DNA from: Clusia tigrina
Taxonomy: Eukaryota > Arthropoda > Insecta > Diptera > Clusiidae
Direction of reading: 5' to 3'
NCBI GenBank assembly: GCA_920105625.2
Contig: OV050032.1
Coordinates: 17,865,856-17,929,855, forward strand
Length of the DNA: 64,000 nucleotides
The notes under the pieces were generated by a model. It was not told the DNA's origin, did not search any database, and was given only the letters and a program-made list of their open reading frames with translations. Positions 1-13,479 of the stretch are shown piece by piece (position 1 is the stretch's first letter; every line of letters begins with the position of its first letter). A program made the translations under genes and the position numbers.

Positions 1-1250
1 TTGTTTCTTACTCCAAGCATTTACTGAACTTGTTTTTGTGAATCGATTTGGGAGATAATTCTTTTTAAATATTTTTAATAATATTTTTTATGATAGTTGG
101 TATAGAAATCGGGACTCTACTTAGTAACAATATATCCAATATTATAGAAGAGCTCTTACTTTATTGACAGCAACGTGTGCTGTCGTGCAGAATCTTCTTC
201 GAGGATTCTTAATGCAATTCCAATTGCAAGTCGGATTAAGTTGTTTTGACACAGAAAAAAGGAACTAATAAGTTTCATAGAAAACAACATACAAATATAA
301 GCCATTGTGCTCCCTACCTCCAAAGAATATCGGAAAAATTTGTAATGAAAAAATCAACAGCGTTGCTTGCATGCTTCATCAATGGAAAATGAATGTTTAA
401 AACAGAAACTATGCAAACAATTCAGAATCAAGAATGCAATTAATAAGGAAAGAAAAAAGCGGATATTTAATCATTGTTTTCATTGTTAACACAATTGTCC
501 GTTGATGTGCTGGTGAAAGTTCTGCAGGATAGAAGGAAACTGGTGTTCTCCCGTTAAGCTAATATAATAATTGTTCGTATCCTAGGCTAGTTTGGGTGAA
601 AGACGATATTCATAAGGAGTTATTGTACGCTTCCTTGGAGAACCCACAACTCTAATATGAGCTGGTTAAAAACTGTTCCACTTTTCGTGCATAATTAGTC
701 AGCTGTGCTCTTCAACCTCTTTTCATGTGTTAATTACAATCTCCTTCAATGTTTAGAGAAAGTGTCAAGTGCCACGACACCATCTCACGGAATTGACCTG
801 TCAATTGAGTACCAGGATCGTACGATTTAACAGCACTAGATTATTTTTTTTGCGGATATGTTAAGTCGCTAAACTATGCTGACAAATCAATGACAACTGA
901 CATTCACCCTGCTATTGTTGATATACAGCTCCAATTGCTCGAAAGATGATCCAAAATTGTACCTCAAGAACCCAATTCTCATATGACAGTCATTGCCTTT
1001 AAATACAAAATGCCATAAAACAAACTACTTAAGGAATGCAAAACCTTGGTCTTGTAAATAAAAAATTAAAATTATTTTTTTTTTTCAACTTTCAAGAAAA
1101 AAGAAATTTTTTTTCATTAATCTCCAAAATTTATATTTTTTATGTTAATTCATAATTTTTTATGTTTTTTAATAAAAATTTTTTTTTGAAATAGCTTCGA
1201 ATTGTGTTTCTTGTCGCCCAGTATAACCCGAGTTAGGAAGTCTGAAGTCT
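1..1250. other. A+T-rich DNA without a gene
   Basis: No reading frame of note on either strand. Homopolymer-rich A/T sequence sits around 1070-1190. I see no RNA gene or transposon end here. Likely intergenic or intronic. Confidence 0.6.
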
Positions 1251-2160
1251 GGTTCGACCGACCGAAATACCCTTTACATTTCCCTGCGCGTTCGAGTTAA
1301 ACAATGGAGAAGTTTTCTTCATATATCATCATTAGGAGCATATCTACGTTAATTTTCGGTAGGGTCGGTACCATGAGTTGATTATAATGGAGGGAGGCGT
1401 GGCATCGCCCCCATTTCTTGTGAGTGGCTTTGTAGCGGCAATATACTGATTCATACAAAATTTGTTCCAAAAAATGGGCATAGGTCCTAAGTTTAAAACC
1501 CGAATCAATAGAGGGCGTGGCCCTCAAAATGTATCGCTCATTTTTGTTTTTGTGTTTTATACTTGCACTCTGAACCTTCGTGTGAAGTTTCGTTGACTAA
1601 TATTGCATAGGTCCCAAAAAATGAATATTGGTTAATTGTGGGCATGGCAGTGGTAATAATCTCATATATTAGCATTAGCAGCATTGATAGTGCAATTTCA
1701 AGCGGGGTCCGCAAAGTTCATTATATGGGAGAGAGGTGTGTCCTTTATCTGATCGACCCCATTTATTGTGTATGGCTTTGCAGCGTCAATATACGTACTA
1801 AATATATTATAAATAAATATATTGTATACGTCATAAGTTATAAATATGTGTCAATAATGGGCGTGGCTATTAAAATAACCCTTCCACTTTTTGTGTGCGA
1901 TTTAATGGTAGTGCCCACAACCTTCTTGTGTAATTTCGTTGATAAACCTTCAATAGGAACCTAGTAGTGATTTTGGATAAATTGTGGGCGTGGCAGCAGT
2001 AGTATGATCCCTATATTTTACACACACACTATTATGGAGCCAATGTACATTACTGCTTATTATTTCCATAGCATCAATATGAGGATGTAGTAAGTAATGT
2101 AGTAATGTAAAAGGGAGGTATATCATGTACTGCGACCTAAAAGATCTATTGTACAACCCT
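1250..2160. repeat. Degenerate ~350-bp tandem repeat with GGCGTGGC core
   Basis: Two blocks recur about 345-353 bp apart. One runs from a 'ggaggcgtggc' motif through 'ccccattt.ttgtg' to 'gcaatata' (about 1385-1450, again about 1722-1795). The other runs from 'gtgaagtttcgttga' to 'attgtgggcatggcag' (about 1580-1650, again about 1935-2000). The copies are strongly diverged. Related blocks with the same core lie at about 2780-3300 and 18785-19120. Apparent short ORFs here are not conserved between copies and are not genes. Confidence 0.6.
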
Positions 2161-2164
2161 CTGC

Positions 2165-2775
2165 TAATATAGGATAACCCTATAGAAACTCATCCATCTT
2201 TGTTATCTTTAGAAATACTAGGATATCAGCTGGATCTAGCTTAGCTATTTCATTACCTGGTATCAAATATGATCCCAGGCTTTTGTATTTGCTGTGCATC
2301 AGTGCTCCACAGCTGCCTAATATGTGCTCTGGCGACTCGGTTTCCTCGTCGCAGAATCTTCACAATGAGCTTGAAACGATTCCTAAGTTGCTTAGGTGTC
2401 TCTTGAGCTTGCAGTGACCAGTCAAAAGCCCGGTCAGTATTCTTAAGCTGTTTTTGGGCAAGTCAATGCAAAATTTGAATCTTTTGCAGTTGTAGTTGCC
2501 CAAAAGTAGTTTTGATTGTCTTAGCCCAATATGACTTGCAAAAAGTTCCTGCCTTTTTTGCCTTTCTTGTTCCCTAAGTACATCTTGCCATACTCCTCTG
2601 CCTATGCCACAGTAAGGTTCTGGGCTTATCATTGCCATAGAGGCCCCTTTTCTGGCAAGTTCGTCCGCTTGTTCATTGCCCCGGATACCTATGTGGCCAG
2701 GGACCCAGCATAAACTAACCTTGTTGTACTTTCCCAACTGATTTAATTTCTGTAGACAGTCCCATACTAGCTATA
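2165..2775 (-). pseudogene. Non-LTR retrotransposon fragment: RNase H domain and C-terminus
   Basis: The minus-strand frame from 2737 to 2360 encodes a typical end of a retrotransposon RNase H domain: 'VSLCWVPGHIGIRGNEQADE' followed by 'LARKGAS', with the final catalytic Asp in the NEQADE box. It continues into a C-terminal tail. Beyond the stop at 2360, another frame gives a CCHC-like 'CRFCDEETESPEHIL' segment. An RNase H domain behind RT is known from I, R1 and LOA-type LINEs and is absent from most Jockey elements, so this is a different family from the Jockey pieces at 33.6 and 53 kb. No RT or endonuclease remains: it is 5'-truncated and frameshifted. Dispersed-repeat sequence lies on both sides, so it probably landed in that repeat. 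The clade is not certain. Confidence 0.75.
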
Positions 2776-2779
2776 CGAG

Positions 2780-3300
2780 GATATAGAGACAAATTTTAAT
2801 TTTAGCCCCGTAATGTTTCTATATCGAAATTCGGCGTGTAATTTCTTCGGGCCAACCCTACTCGTAGTTGGCTTTACAATGGTCATATGCTGCTTCTCAT
2901 AAAATTTCATCCATAAATCTCTAATAGATCTTAGGTTATGACTATTTGGTAATAGTGGGCGTGGCAGCTTCCATTTTGCATAGTGTTTTGTAGGACCTAC
3001 ATCTACATAACTACCAAATTTCGTCACTATTCCATCAATTATACCGAAGTTATAGCCATTTAAGGAGTGGAAAAAGTTCCATATATGGGAGGTAGCCGTG
3101 CCTTGGCTCATATAGCAATCTGATTCTGTATCTCGCTCTAGACTCTAGACTATACTTTTGCAAAGTTACTTAATTAAGATATTTCTAACGGTGTAGGGAA
3201 AAAGTGGGCACAAAGAAATTGTTACGAAAGGGATTGGGGTCATAGCCATACCTGCCACGCCTCCTTCTGGTAGTTCAGAAACCAGTCAATCGCATAAACC
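2780..3300 (+). repeat. Dispersed repeat (family A), copy 1
   Basis: It aligns by eye with 18785-19120. Shared landmarks in order are a 'gt.atag..att' block, 'gtaaaaagtt/ggaaaaagtt', a 'gggaggtag.cgtg' core, 'gctcatatagcaat.tgatt', 'actata.ttttgcaaagt', and a final 'acgcctcc.tctg.tag' block. It is noncoding and diverged. The superfamily is unknown to me. Confidence 0.6.
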
Positions 3301-6300
3301 CAAATGCCCCAATATGCATGTTAACATACTTTATTTGGAGTTCTATGTGAACTTTACTGACAGCCACGGCATCGTTCTGATGTGTAGAAAAAATGAGGAT
3401 TTCTCACAGTATATAGAACGCCGCCTGCAATCGCAAACTGACAAGGCACCACTACTACATGGTTACGATACTCAGTGGCAGCAGTGGCAAAAGTGGCAAC
3501 AGTGGGGGCAATTCTGGGATAGAAACGAGTATGCCCTCCTATTGAAATTTGGGCTAAGTTTTAATTTAAAATTTGTGCTCGAACACAAATAAAACACAAA
3601 GGCTGCGAACATTCATTTCGGCGCATAAATTACGCTGACTTGGCAGGATACTAATAAAATTGAAGCTGCAATAGGTACTGTAGGCAGAACGCCGCAATGC
3701 AATGATCACACTCATATGAATGTGTTTAAATTTCAAAGCGCGCCGTGAAATTCATATCAAGTGCACAATAATTCACATTTGATTACATATAGCAATGGTG
3801 AAATTATTGCATTTTGGCGCATGTGGCCGTTGTTTATCTGACTTGGTGATATTGGAAAATATATTATGTGAAATTGCTGTCGAAATGTTTCAAATAACGT
3901 CCTGCGAATGTAACAACAATATTCCGTAACTAGATATGGCGCTCGGAGTGAATGTGGTCAACTCGGCTCAAATAAACGAATCCAAATACGCTCGCAGGGT
4001 TTGCAATTTTGAATATTTCTCCTAATGCACGCACCGGAGGGCACCAGTTGGGGCGCTTCATGAAAGGAGAATTCAAATTAATTTCTAACGCACGTGTGGA
4101 TGTGTGTGCGGATATGTACTAGTACTTATATCGAAAGTTTTTTTTTATCAACTAATTTGAAATGCGTTAAACGAAGACTAAAGAATAAATTACATTTCAC
4201 ATACGAATATGAGAAGAACATGTCTAGGGGGAAGTAGAGCGACCCGTGCCTGCGTTTCATCGCTGCTCTTGTTGCCATTTGAGCTAACGAGCTATCAAGG
4301 CACTAATTTCTACGTTCATAATTCGCTCTGTTGAACAGGTGGCGGTCAATATGGAGTGGTTGGCTTTATTGGTCTGTCAGTTTTTGCAGACATTTCACCA
4401 GCATCACGTCATGCCTCAGGCGTCCCATCCGTACATATTCGTTACCTTTTGAAATTCCAATTAGCGGGATAGTCGTGGAAAGTGCAAATAACTTCCATAG
4501 TGTTAGTTCAGTTGAAGAGTGTTTAGCTTTATGAATTCTCAAAACACATTCATCGGAGCGATGAGTGATGTATTCAACGCTGATCCAGATCATAGGGCAG
4601 GCGAGCGTACACGCCAGTTGGGGGCTCATTTTGTTAATTGTATTACGCCATCCCCAGATTTAAATCGAATAAGTTTCATTTATACGCGAACTTTTGCCGG
4701 AGTAGGTTTGAACAGCGTCAAAAGACGTGACTGCTTTGTGTGTGCTGTAGCCAACTCCACAAAGCAGTGCGATGTTTTTACCAACTAGTAAAATAATCAG
4801 CAAACAAGTAGACAAGTCAGTAGACAAGTCGATTTTACTTTAACACATGGCAGTGCTGATTCATATCGTCACACGTTGAAATGCTTTACTGCATGCTAGC
4901 ACCCTCTTTAAATACTTATTGGGATAAGTGTGGAAAAAAGATGACAAAAAGTCCATCAATAAGGGGTATTAACCATCTGCACTATGTATGTGGCAATAAT
5001 TCAAATGCAAAAATATTCGGTTTTGCTTTGCAATCGAATCCTCATTATGCGAGGTCCTGGAAATACAAATACTCTATTTACTTATTTTTTGAACTCGGAT
5101 CTTACACCATAATGAATCATTTTTGCAACAGTTTGGGTGAAAGACAGTTGGGTGGACCCTTAAGTCTTCGATTCGAAGATGAAAAAGGTAGAAAGAAGCA
5201 TTTAGAATGGACTTGAATAAACGACCCCACAAATACACAATTCGAAAAAGAATGGATAATTATGATACTCGTATGACTCATGCTCCTCGAGATGCTTGTT
5301 TCTATTTTTATCATTGCCATGCTTTGCTTGCAGATCCTTCATGTAGTAGAAATTGGTCCTTTATTCGTATAAATCGTATACTGCAATTAGCCAAATCAAG
5401 TTGTGCTTTACCAGCTTTTCGAACTTCGGCTACCGTGAAGGCCATTTTTTAGCTGTCGATGAACGTCTGTGAGAGCGGGGGACTGATTAATGCTATGTAT
5501 CAAATTTTGATAACGCATAATTTAACAGGAAAACTGTTGTTGCAGAAGCGAAGAAGAACGCACTAAGTGTGCAAATTACTCGCGGTATTTACAATTTATG
5601 CAGAAGCCTGGAAAGAAAAGTCTTATTTCTGGACATATATATTTCCATGCCAGGCCTTGGCTGCCACATTTCATTTTTATTGTTTCATGTACTATTTACA
5701 TATCGGATCCCATTTTTAAACATCTTCCACTCCAACTCTTTTAATCTAAATATATCAGTTCCTACATTCGTTAGTTCTGTGTTGCATGAGGGTTTGTTGG
5801 TCGGCTTAATTCATCTGTATGAGGCACTTATTCAGGTTCTTGTGTCAGGAGTTGTCAGGAGGATCTTATGAAACTGTGATTTTATGCTAAGTGAATGATA
5901 ATTTGTATTCCAAGGAGTTAACATGGGACTACGTAGATAAGCCATATAGAATAAATTGCTTGGCTGGAACTCGTATTTATGAAAAGGACAAGTAAAATAA
6001 TACATAGAAGTAAAACCCTAAAATAAAATAATAAAAGTAAATAACCCATAGACACAATTGCCTGTAAAATGCAATGCTTTAATTGTAGTTAAAGAATCAG
6101 CCACACCAGCATGCAATTACTGGCAGAGCACTAATACGCACCGTTGCACCAGACAAACTGCATCAAAATTGTTTATTGCCAGGTCAGGCAAAGTAAGTGA
6201 AACAAAATGAAAAGAAAGAAGACACATTATGCAAAAGAAGCTCCCCACAAGAACCAAATTTAAAGTACCTGAAAAGATTTTTAGCGCCTTTACCATGTTA

Positions 6301-8690
6301 CTTTAGCGACATGTTGCGAATTCGGTTGTGTGTGAGGCGCATCAACATAAGTATCAGAAATATCCCAAACCCTTCAAAGCAAAAAGAAAGATACTTTGTT
6401 TCGCAACAAAGTGTTTCTGAAGCGAGTGTTGCGAATCTCTCGTGCGAGTGGGGTGCAATTTCTTCTGCTTCCTTTAAGTGCTCTGCCGATTTTTGCAGTT
6501 GCGCAGGTTGCAGAGGCGGGCTCAAATTACTGTCTTTCGAGGCAAATGTGTTCGCTTCGAACCTGGTTAACATTTGTGATGTTACTGAAGAATTTGTGCT
6601 ATATATAAGCGGGTGGCACAGTGGGGCAAATGTTTGCAAACTTAAATTTATATTAATTCATTTTCAAAACTTACTGTCACTAATTTGTAATAGAATATAT
6701 GTGTGTATGAGTTTGGCGATATGATGTTTCAAGTGTTTGAATATCTTGAAGGGCCATTTTTGGAAACGAAGATGAAAATGTGGATCTGATTCCAAGCTAC
6801 TTGTACTCTGCTCAACCTTGAGATCCGCTTGAGCTTGTAAAATGGGCCGTCATTATTTTCAACTTATGATCATGTTACACAAGCAATTATTGGAGAATTC
6901 GGTTTAGATGATTTTTGAATTCACTGGGGAAAATTTTATATTATGCTGATAGAAGTAGCTTCACTGTGTGGTCGTTATTAGCTGAGTCGTTATTATCATT
7001 CTGCTTGGTGGGAAAGAGCACCAACGGCAGTCAATGAGCGTGAAAGAGATATTAAATGCAAAAGTACGCGTAAAATTGAGTAACTAATTGGAGTCAGAAA
7101 TAAGTGTTGTTAAAACACTCAAAGCCGAGCTGATAGGACTTGATAGGGCAGAGTAGGAAATAAACTCAATTGCAGCAAGAGACAGAGAGAGCAACATACG
7201 ACTCAAACATGTTGCAAACGGATTTGTAGCGCTTATGAGCGATTGTATATGCCTGATTATGAGCATGAGCGAGTCGAAAAGTTATCTGGCCACCTTTTTC
7301 TGTCCTGTTCTATGCCCGTCTCATTGGTGAATTGCGTTAGGTGCGACGTCAGACATCAAACCATAGCGTAATCGTTCGGCTTCTGGTTTCAAGCATAGTA
7401 GGTATGGCAGTTGTTGCCTCCCTGCTGGTGTTTAGGTTTGGGTGCTCTGCCAGAGCTCCCACACGCTTGTTTGAGTGCTGTATATTATTATATGTGTGTA
7501 TTAGTGCTGGGTAAGTGCGCTTAATACAGTAGCAGTTAGTTTTATTGTTGTTGTTGTTGCTGTTGTTTTTAGTGCCAATAGTTGCGCTATTTTGTTATTT
7601 GTACTCGTATTAATGCATGTGTTTCTGATGTTCCTTCGACTATTATTGCTGTCTGACGTCTGTTCAATTTGCATCTGTTGCCGAAGCATATCGGCATCTA
7701 GTCCGCTGTATGTGCCTAATAATTGGAGAGCAATTGAACGGGCCCAAGCTGCTGGCTCACTTACTGTTTCCTTGTCAGAATAGTGCAGACAGTTTTCCAT
7801 GTTTTTAAAATATAACTAATACACCTCTTAAGTGTTCAAGACACCCCAGGACTTTATCAGAGGTAGTAATAATTCATTTGTTTTAAAGAATATGATTAGT
7901 TAAAACTAAGTAACACAATGACTTTAAATAACATGTCATTGAAATTTTTTCAGTTTCTAAATGAAACAATTGCGCAAAGTCGCAGCATACCTGTAATTTT
8001 CATTTGTATCTTATGGAACAGACATTGTCTTTATGCATTTATATATATGGTAGTGCTCGATTACCGTCTGGGTTTCATTTGATCTTGAATAGGAAAATTA
8101 TTGCAATGATTGTTAGCACTAGCAACGAAGTCTTTCAGCTTAGATTCGTTCTGATTCCGAGTATTGGCAATTAAACCTTCAAATAATAATTGTTTTTTCA
8201 ATTATTTTCCGATATTCTAATAATATTTATTATGTGCTGTATTATCCTGAGTATTTTCTATCAGTAATTTTTTGATACATAGTTGAGACGGATGATTGGG
8301 AAGCTTCGAGGAATTCAATTGATATGAAATTCATCGTGACAAATACATATTTAACATATGTATATATAAAAGGATCCTACAAATCTGATCCGACATGCAT
8401 TTGGGTATTTGAGACGACAGTAATCGGATAGTCATCAGTTGTGTCTGCTGTTACTGGAGCAAAGTACAATGACACTAAAGTATGGGAGAGGAAGAATTAT
8501 GTATTAACTCCACGACCATTCAGGTAGTTACATTACTAGTTACATTTAAGATAAGAAATGCATTCAAACTTAAATATGCATATGAAGGAAAAAAGGGTTT
8601 CCCATAGTGATGATTGACATTCGATTTTTCTATAGCGTACGAGTTTATCTCTAAGTATTTCATTAAAATTTTTCAGGAGGTATATTCAGC
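3301..8690. other. Long stretch with no supportable gene
   Basis: Short open frames occur (for example 4881-5216, 5207-5452 and 5569-5871 on plus, 6197-6724 on plus), but none carries a family motif or convincing codon bias. A TGG/CAG-rich low-complexity patch is at about 3474-3512, and a GTT/GCT trinucleotide run at about 7540-7575. I see no tRNA and no transposon termini. Confidence 0.5.
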
Positions 8691-8699
8691 AAGATTTGG

Positions 8700-8810
8700 C
8701 GAATGGTGGTGAAATGGTGGACTTACAATAGCACTATGCTTAGAAGAGATTCGAAGTGCTGATTTCACAGTTGTGGGGGTCTTTAGTTCGAATCCTACTC
8801 AGTGGATAGT
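8700..8810 (+). repeat. Possible tRNA-derived fragment (A-box and B-box like)
   Basis: Positions 8707-8717 read 'tggtgaaatgg', fitting an internal pol III A-box. Positions 8785-8795 read 'agttcgaatcc', fitting a B-box with one mismatch. The 78-nt spacing is long for a tRNA, and no acceptor stem closes. A tRNA-derived SINE relic or chance are the options. Confidence 0.3.
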
Positions 8811-8875
8811 GTCGAAATGATTGTTTTAATATCATTTTCTCATCGAATCAAAAGTATTGCATATATAATTAGTTA

Positions 8876-9175
8876 CGATGATCAACATTCAAAAACGCTT
8901 CGTAATGTAGGTAAAATTTTTCGGTCAACATAATCGTACAAACTAATCGTCCAATATCTCACATATTGCATATATATTCAAAAGTACCATGAAGCTGGCT
9001 TGTTAGTGGACAAACTAACAATTGTTCGAAAGAAAACAATGCAACCGCTAGCGATGTGTGTGACTATGCAAAACTCTCAATTGTTTGGCGTTCTCAGAAA
9101 CTGGAGCTTTCACAGACCGCCACCAGGAACATTTTGCGTAAAGACTTGGGCTTCCACCCATATAAAATCCCTTTA
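8876..9175 (+). pseudogene. Mariner-type transposase relic (N-terminal DNA-binding part)
   Basis: Around 9085-9165 the plus strand encodes 'ELSQTATRNILRKDLGLHPY', then 'KIPLT'. This is the helix-turn-helix segment before the catalytic domain of mariner transposases; the rosa-like element at 51.6 kb has the counterpart 'HRILHKDLGLEAYKVQLT'. Sequence upstream to about 8876 shows frameshifted matches to the N-terminal domain. Homology ends after 'LTKEH', so the D,D,D catalytic part is gone. No terminal inverted repeats were found. It is an old, truncated copy, related to but distinct from both fuller mariners in the window. Confidence 0.6.
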
Positions 9176-9179
9176 ACGA

Positions 9180-12100
9180 AAGAGCACTGGAATCATTGTT
9201 ATATCATCTTAATTATGAAGTAATTTTATATCATTTTGCGGATCAAAAAGGAAAACATTTTTTAACCAATTGAAAAATTTAACTGGTTTTGGTGTTATAG
9301 TTAGTCTCTTATTTAAGTGGATGCAATATGCTTTCTTACTGATATTTTAGTCTTTCAATACGGACAATATCCCTAACCAACTTAACCTACCTAGGGTTTG
9401 CATTTGCAATATCATTTTCTTTCTGGATCCCCTACATTTGGAACTGCTTATCCCAGGTGTACCCAGAATATCCATGCTGTATTATATTTTCTCAATGCTT
9501 CTCCTCAGTGTATTTATGCAGTTCTGTTTATATTCTTGTATTATTATTTGATCCGATTGCTGGCTAATGCCGTGGCTTTAGTTCATTGAAGAAACTGACA
9601 CCCAAACTCGAATGAAATACCTTTTATCAGTAAGTTTTTAATGGTTCTTGCCTACACATTCGCGCATATATGGCAAAAATAATTGTCTCTGCCTCCGCCG
9701 ATGCTGCTTGTGAGTAAACAGAAAATGATTTCAATAATCGCGGCAACTTTTTTAAATCCTCTGGAGCTACCCCAACTCTGTAAATGTGTCTGTGTGTCAC
9801 TTTTTGTATATTTGCACCTATGCCCTCGAGCCTCATTTAAGCAGTAAATTATAAATTTTTACTACCTTTGACGGTTTCGGGGCTCTTTTCAAGTTCCACA
9901 CACACACAATTTGTTTATGACTGCAGATTATTTTTTGAGATTTTTGGTGCTCCAATGGTTGTTTAACTGGAGGCAGGTTAATGGTGTGGGTTCAGGATTT
10001 TATGGAATCTGTTTCTTTTTACGGCATTTTCATATCTCACCAGCATAGATTTGTACTTGACTTTATTACTTTCCGCAGTCGCAATTGTACGCATGAACTG
10101 TTTTGCTACTCGTATATTATAATCGGCTCGAAAAGCATCAACTTTTGTACCCCAAACTAGTGCCCAATTCGCTGTGGAGAACATTTGACAGCAGATTGTG
10201 TGTATCCATATATTTCTCAGGTGTTGTTCCACCATTTAGCGTTGGCATATCTGTTGCCAGCTAGCGGGTCATCCGCGTCCTGCAACTAATCAAGACTGGC
10301 TCTACAAATGTGGCTGAATATTTTCTCTGCCATTAAAGCTTAGTTCAGCCAATCCCAAGCAATACCAGCAGCCATGTTTGCTGGACTTGGACAGCGGTAC
10401 AACTGGCGGGATGATGCACGGGTTTCCAGCGCTACATGTGCCAAGTGTAAATTTTTTCTTTTAACGCAAGAACTGCGCTTATATAGTAAAATACGCTTGG
10501 CATTTTCTCGCTACATACCACATTCGGCGCGCGTATCTTCCCAAAAAATGGCAGCAAAACAATTTCAACAAAGTTAGTTAATTTCATTGTAATTTATAAG
10601 AAATTTGCACTCGAGTGATAAATTTAATAATAACTCACGCTCTTCTACAAAGCTAATTAGAATTGCTAAGTAGCTGCAAGTGAGCGCGCACGGATGGGCA
10701 TACAACTTTTGTGCCCAGATATCGTAGAAAGGTGTACAATTTAATAACTTTATAATTATTTCACTTCATATTTTTCCGGCTTTCCTTTGTTTTCCTCTTT
10801 TTTCTCTACTTCCGTTCGGTGTTGTAGCTACTGTCGTTTTTGTTGTTGTTAACTTTCCCAGTTAATTGTACAGGTGTATGTGCAACGCTGTGCTTGTCCT
10901 GGGTGCGTGTCATGTTGGCGTTGCTGCCAACTTGAAACGAGGCTTGCTCCCACGAGTGCATTAAGGGGAGTGAGTACAAGTTATTCTTAAGTGAGTAGAG
11001 AGCTCGAAGAAAGTTTTTAAAAGCGCTGGATTAAGCGGCAGTGATGGCAGGCAATTTTACCTCCCAATTTTGTTGGATCCCATTAGGAGACTTGGACTAT
11101 TTTCAAATATTACATTATTGTGTGTATAACAAAGTTTGCCAGGGCGCTCTTGTGCACCTTTTGCTTTGACCTTTGCAGCTTCGACCAATGATACCGTTAA
11201 ATTGTAGTGGCATCTTTGAGGGTGGTATCCAGTGACACCATTATTCGTCAGATCGGTTCTTTACGCTTTCAGCGAGTTATTACTAGAGGCGGGTGTGGAT
11301 GCCAGAGATACCGTAACACCAGATAGGGAGTACGAGTATTTTCCCGTATGGGTCCTTCTTTATATAAGAGTAAATGAGATGACAAATATAGTTTCTTGCA
11401 GCCATTTATGCCTGCAGTGGGTACATGTGAGAAAATCTCATCTACCATTTATTTCGCATAGGTGCCTATGAGAAAGGGCCCCGTTAATGCCCCAGCCACC
11501 GTTGGGGTCACGCATGTAATTTCAGGTCGATATGGATGCACTTAATGTGTGCTAAGACACTCCCTACGAATCTGCCCTTTGCTTCTTAACTTTTTTCCAA
11601 AGGAAATTCATATTATAGGTTCCTCAAGCAATCACTTTCAAATCACTTCAAAAGCGTTTTTATAGTCCTGTGCGATTTAATGTAGAATAGAATATATTTA
11701 ATTTTTGTAATCACAAACCTTGCATCAAATATTCTGAGGCAGAGAGTTAGATCATAAAATTTAAAATTAAAGAATAACATTTTTGTTTTCGTACTTCAAG
11801 GAGTGTGCAGGCAAACTATTGTACTACACACAGAAGCACAACTAACACACAACGCTCACATATTACGTTTATACATGGCTTGTGCCTGCAGAGAGACATG
11901 TCATTCATGGCCTGCCTTGTTTCCCTCCAGCTTAAAGCGACGAGCGCATTTAATACGTTTTTTTTTATCAACCAAAAGTTGTGCATAGAAATTTTAATTC
12001 AATTTGCCGGACAAGCCAAGCAGAAAAAATATATATTTGTTATTCGAATGTATTAACTTTCTTTATTTCTTATTCCAATTTATTTTTAGATATGAAAAAC

Positions 12101-12955
12101 CATCACTGATTAATGTACACAAACGCCTCGAAACAATACGCACGCGACTTTCTATTGTACTGAACGTTCAAATGTTGCACCAAGTGACATGTCTATGGTT
12201 GAGTTAAATATGTTGCCTTTTGTAAAGTAGGCGGTGGTTTCGATAACCCTCCTCCTTTTGGGGAAATCAGATTTTTACTATGGAAAAATGCAAGTCCTGT
12301 TCCTGTATTCTCGTCTGTGTGAAAAACAATCGCCTCAGTGCGTTCATGCCTTAACTGTAAAATTGCTTTTGCACAGTTGAATTACTTTCATTAACGAATG
12401 CTGGTGTTTTTTATTTGTATTTTGTTGTTGGTGCTGGCGTTTGTTTTTGAAGGCAGTCCGTTGTTGTCTCTATTGTCTACGTTACATAATCAATGGCATT
12501 CATATTGGGACAGAGCAAAGCCTGGAACACCAACACTGGTGTACACCCTCATGTCTTGTCCGAAACAAAGAATGTCACATCCGAAAGTTTTTCGCCAGTG
12601 GGGTAGCCCCGCAGCGGAATCATAACAAGTTTTCCTTTTTTTTAAGTAAAACTTTCAGACCCAATAACCACAGAGTTAGGCTAATTTAATCTTTTGTGTT
12701 GCTATCCATACATTTAGTTTAAAGTGGGGTTCATTTTCTAGAACTCATATGAAAATATTATCATAGTCACATCCAAACACACGCCAGCATTCTCAGGATA
12801 CCCAGAGTGTCCATGGTTTGGGTGCTATAGGGAACAACATGCGTAGAGCGTTAAAATTTTGTGTATGAATTGTGGGGAGCGCAGGCGCACGTGGCAACAA
12901 ATGCGGCAGGACAGTAGTTTTGTGTCGGAAAGTGTTGTTTTACAATCCGTACAAA
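9180..12955. other. No gene seen
   Basis: Unremarkable A+T-rich sequence. Short ORFs (for example 9978-10235 on minus, 11232-11471 on plus) lack recognisable motifs. Confidence 0.5.
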
Positions 12956-13475
12956 GTAAGTTCGCTGATCTTGGGGCAGACTCCCTGTGTCAGGGCACCT
13001 TTCTCATCACTAGCCTGTGCGTTGTTCTGAACTTGCGTACACAGCTCTGTGAAGCTACTGCTCTAACTCTTGCTGATGGCCTTCTTGAAGAATTTCTTAG
13101 CGTTTCTGAAATGCTGAAGCAACTGCCCGTAGTTTGGTTTCTGTAGAGAGCGCTGATAGCGCCGCCTTATTGCATGGCATGCCTGGCGGGGTTCACCCAT
13201 GTCGTCCGTCCACCAAGAAATTGGTTTCTGATTTCCACCATAGCGTTTCCTAGACTTTGCTGTATTGCACGTTTTTGTAGTGTTGGGAGCTAATTTTAAG
13301 GTTGTCACAATCTAGCGTATCTGCCCTCCAATATTCGCTTATCGGAGCTATGTTTTAGTTCCTGCGGATGTCCATTCTTAGCTCGCAGATTATGGCCTGG
13401 TGTTCACAGTGTGCGTAGTGGATCACTGGCCATTGGGCTCCGCTGATAAATCTGTCGCTCAGAAATGTGAGGTGC
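12955..13475 (-). pseudogene. Non-LTR retrotransposon fragment: endonuclease end and linker
   Basis: Minus-strand frames give the region between the AP endonuclease and RT of R1/LOA/Jockey-type LINEs. From about 13430 down there is an 'EHQAIICELRMDIRRN' segment resembling the terminal SDH box of the endonuclease, with Glu where Asp is expected. Then 'NQKPISWWTDDMGEPRQACH' (about 13180-13240) and an Arg/Lys-rich 'RNAKKFFKKAISKS' end near 13065 match the usual WW..-E/D linker. A stop and at least one frameshift separate the parts. Neither the N-terminal endonuclease nor RT is present. I identify it from motif order, so the clade stays open. Confidence 0.6.
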
Positions 13476-13479
13476 AAAT

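Noticed and set aside
4881..5871. Chain of three plus-strand ORFs, possibly a decayed piggyBac-like transposase
   Set aside because: A 'VDERL' and a 'QKPGKK' string look faintly suggestive, but no conserved block order, catalytic Asp motifs or TTAA-flanked ends could be shown.
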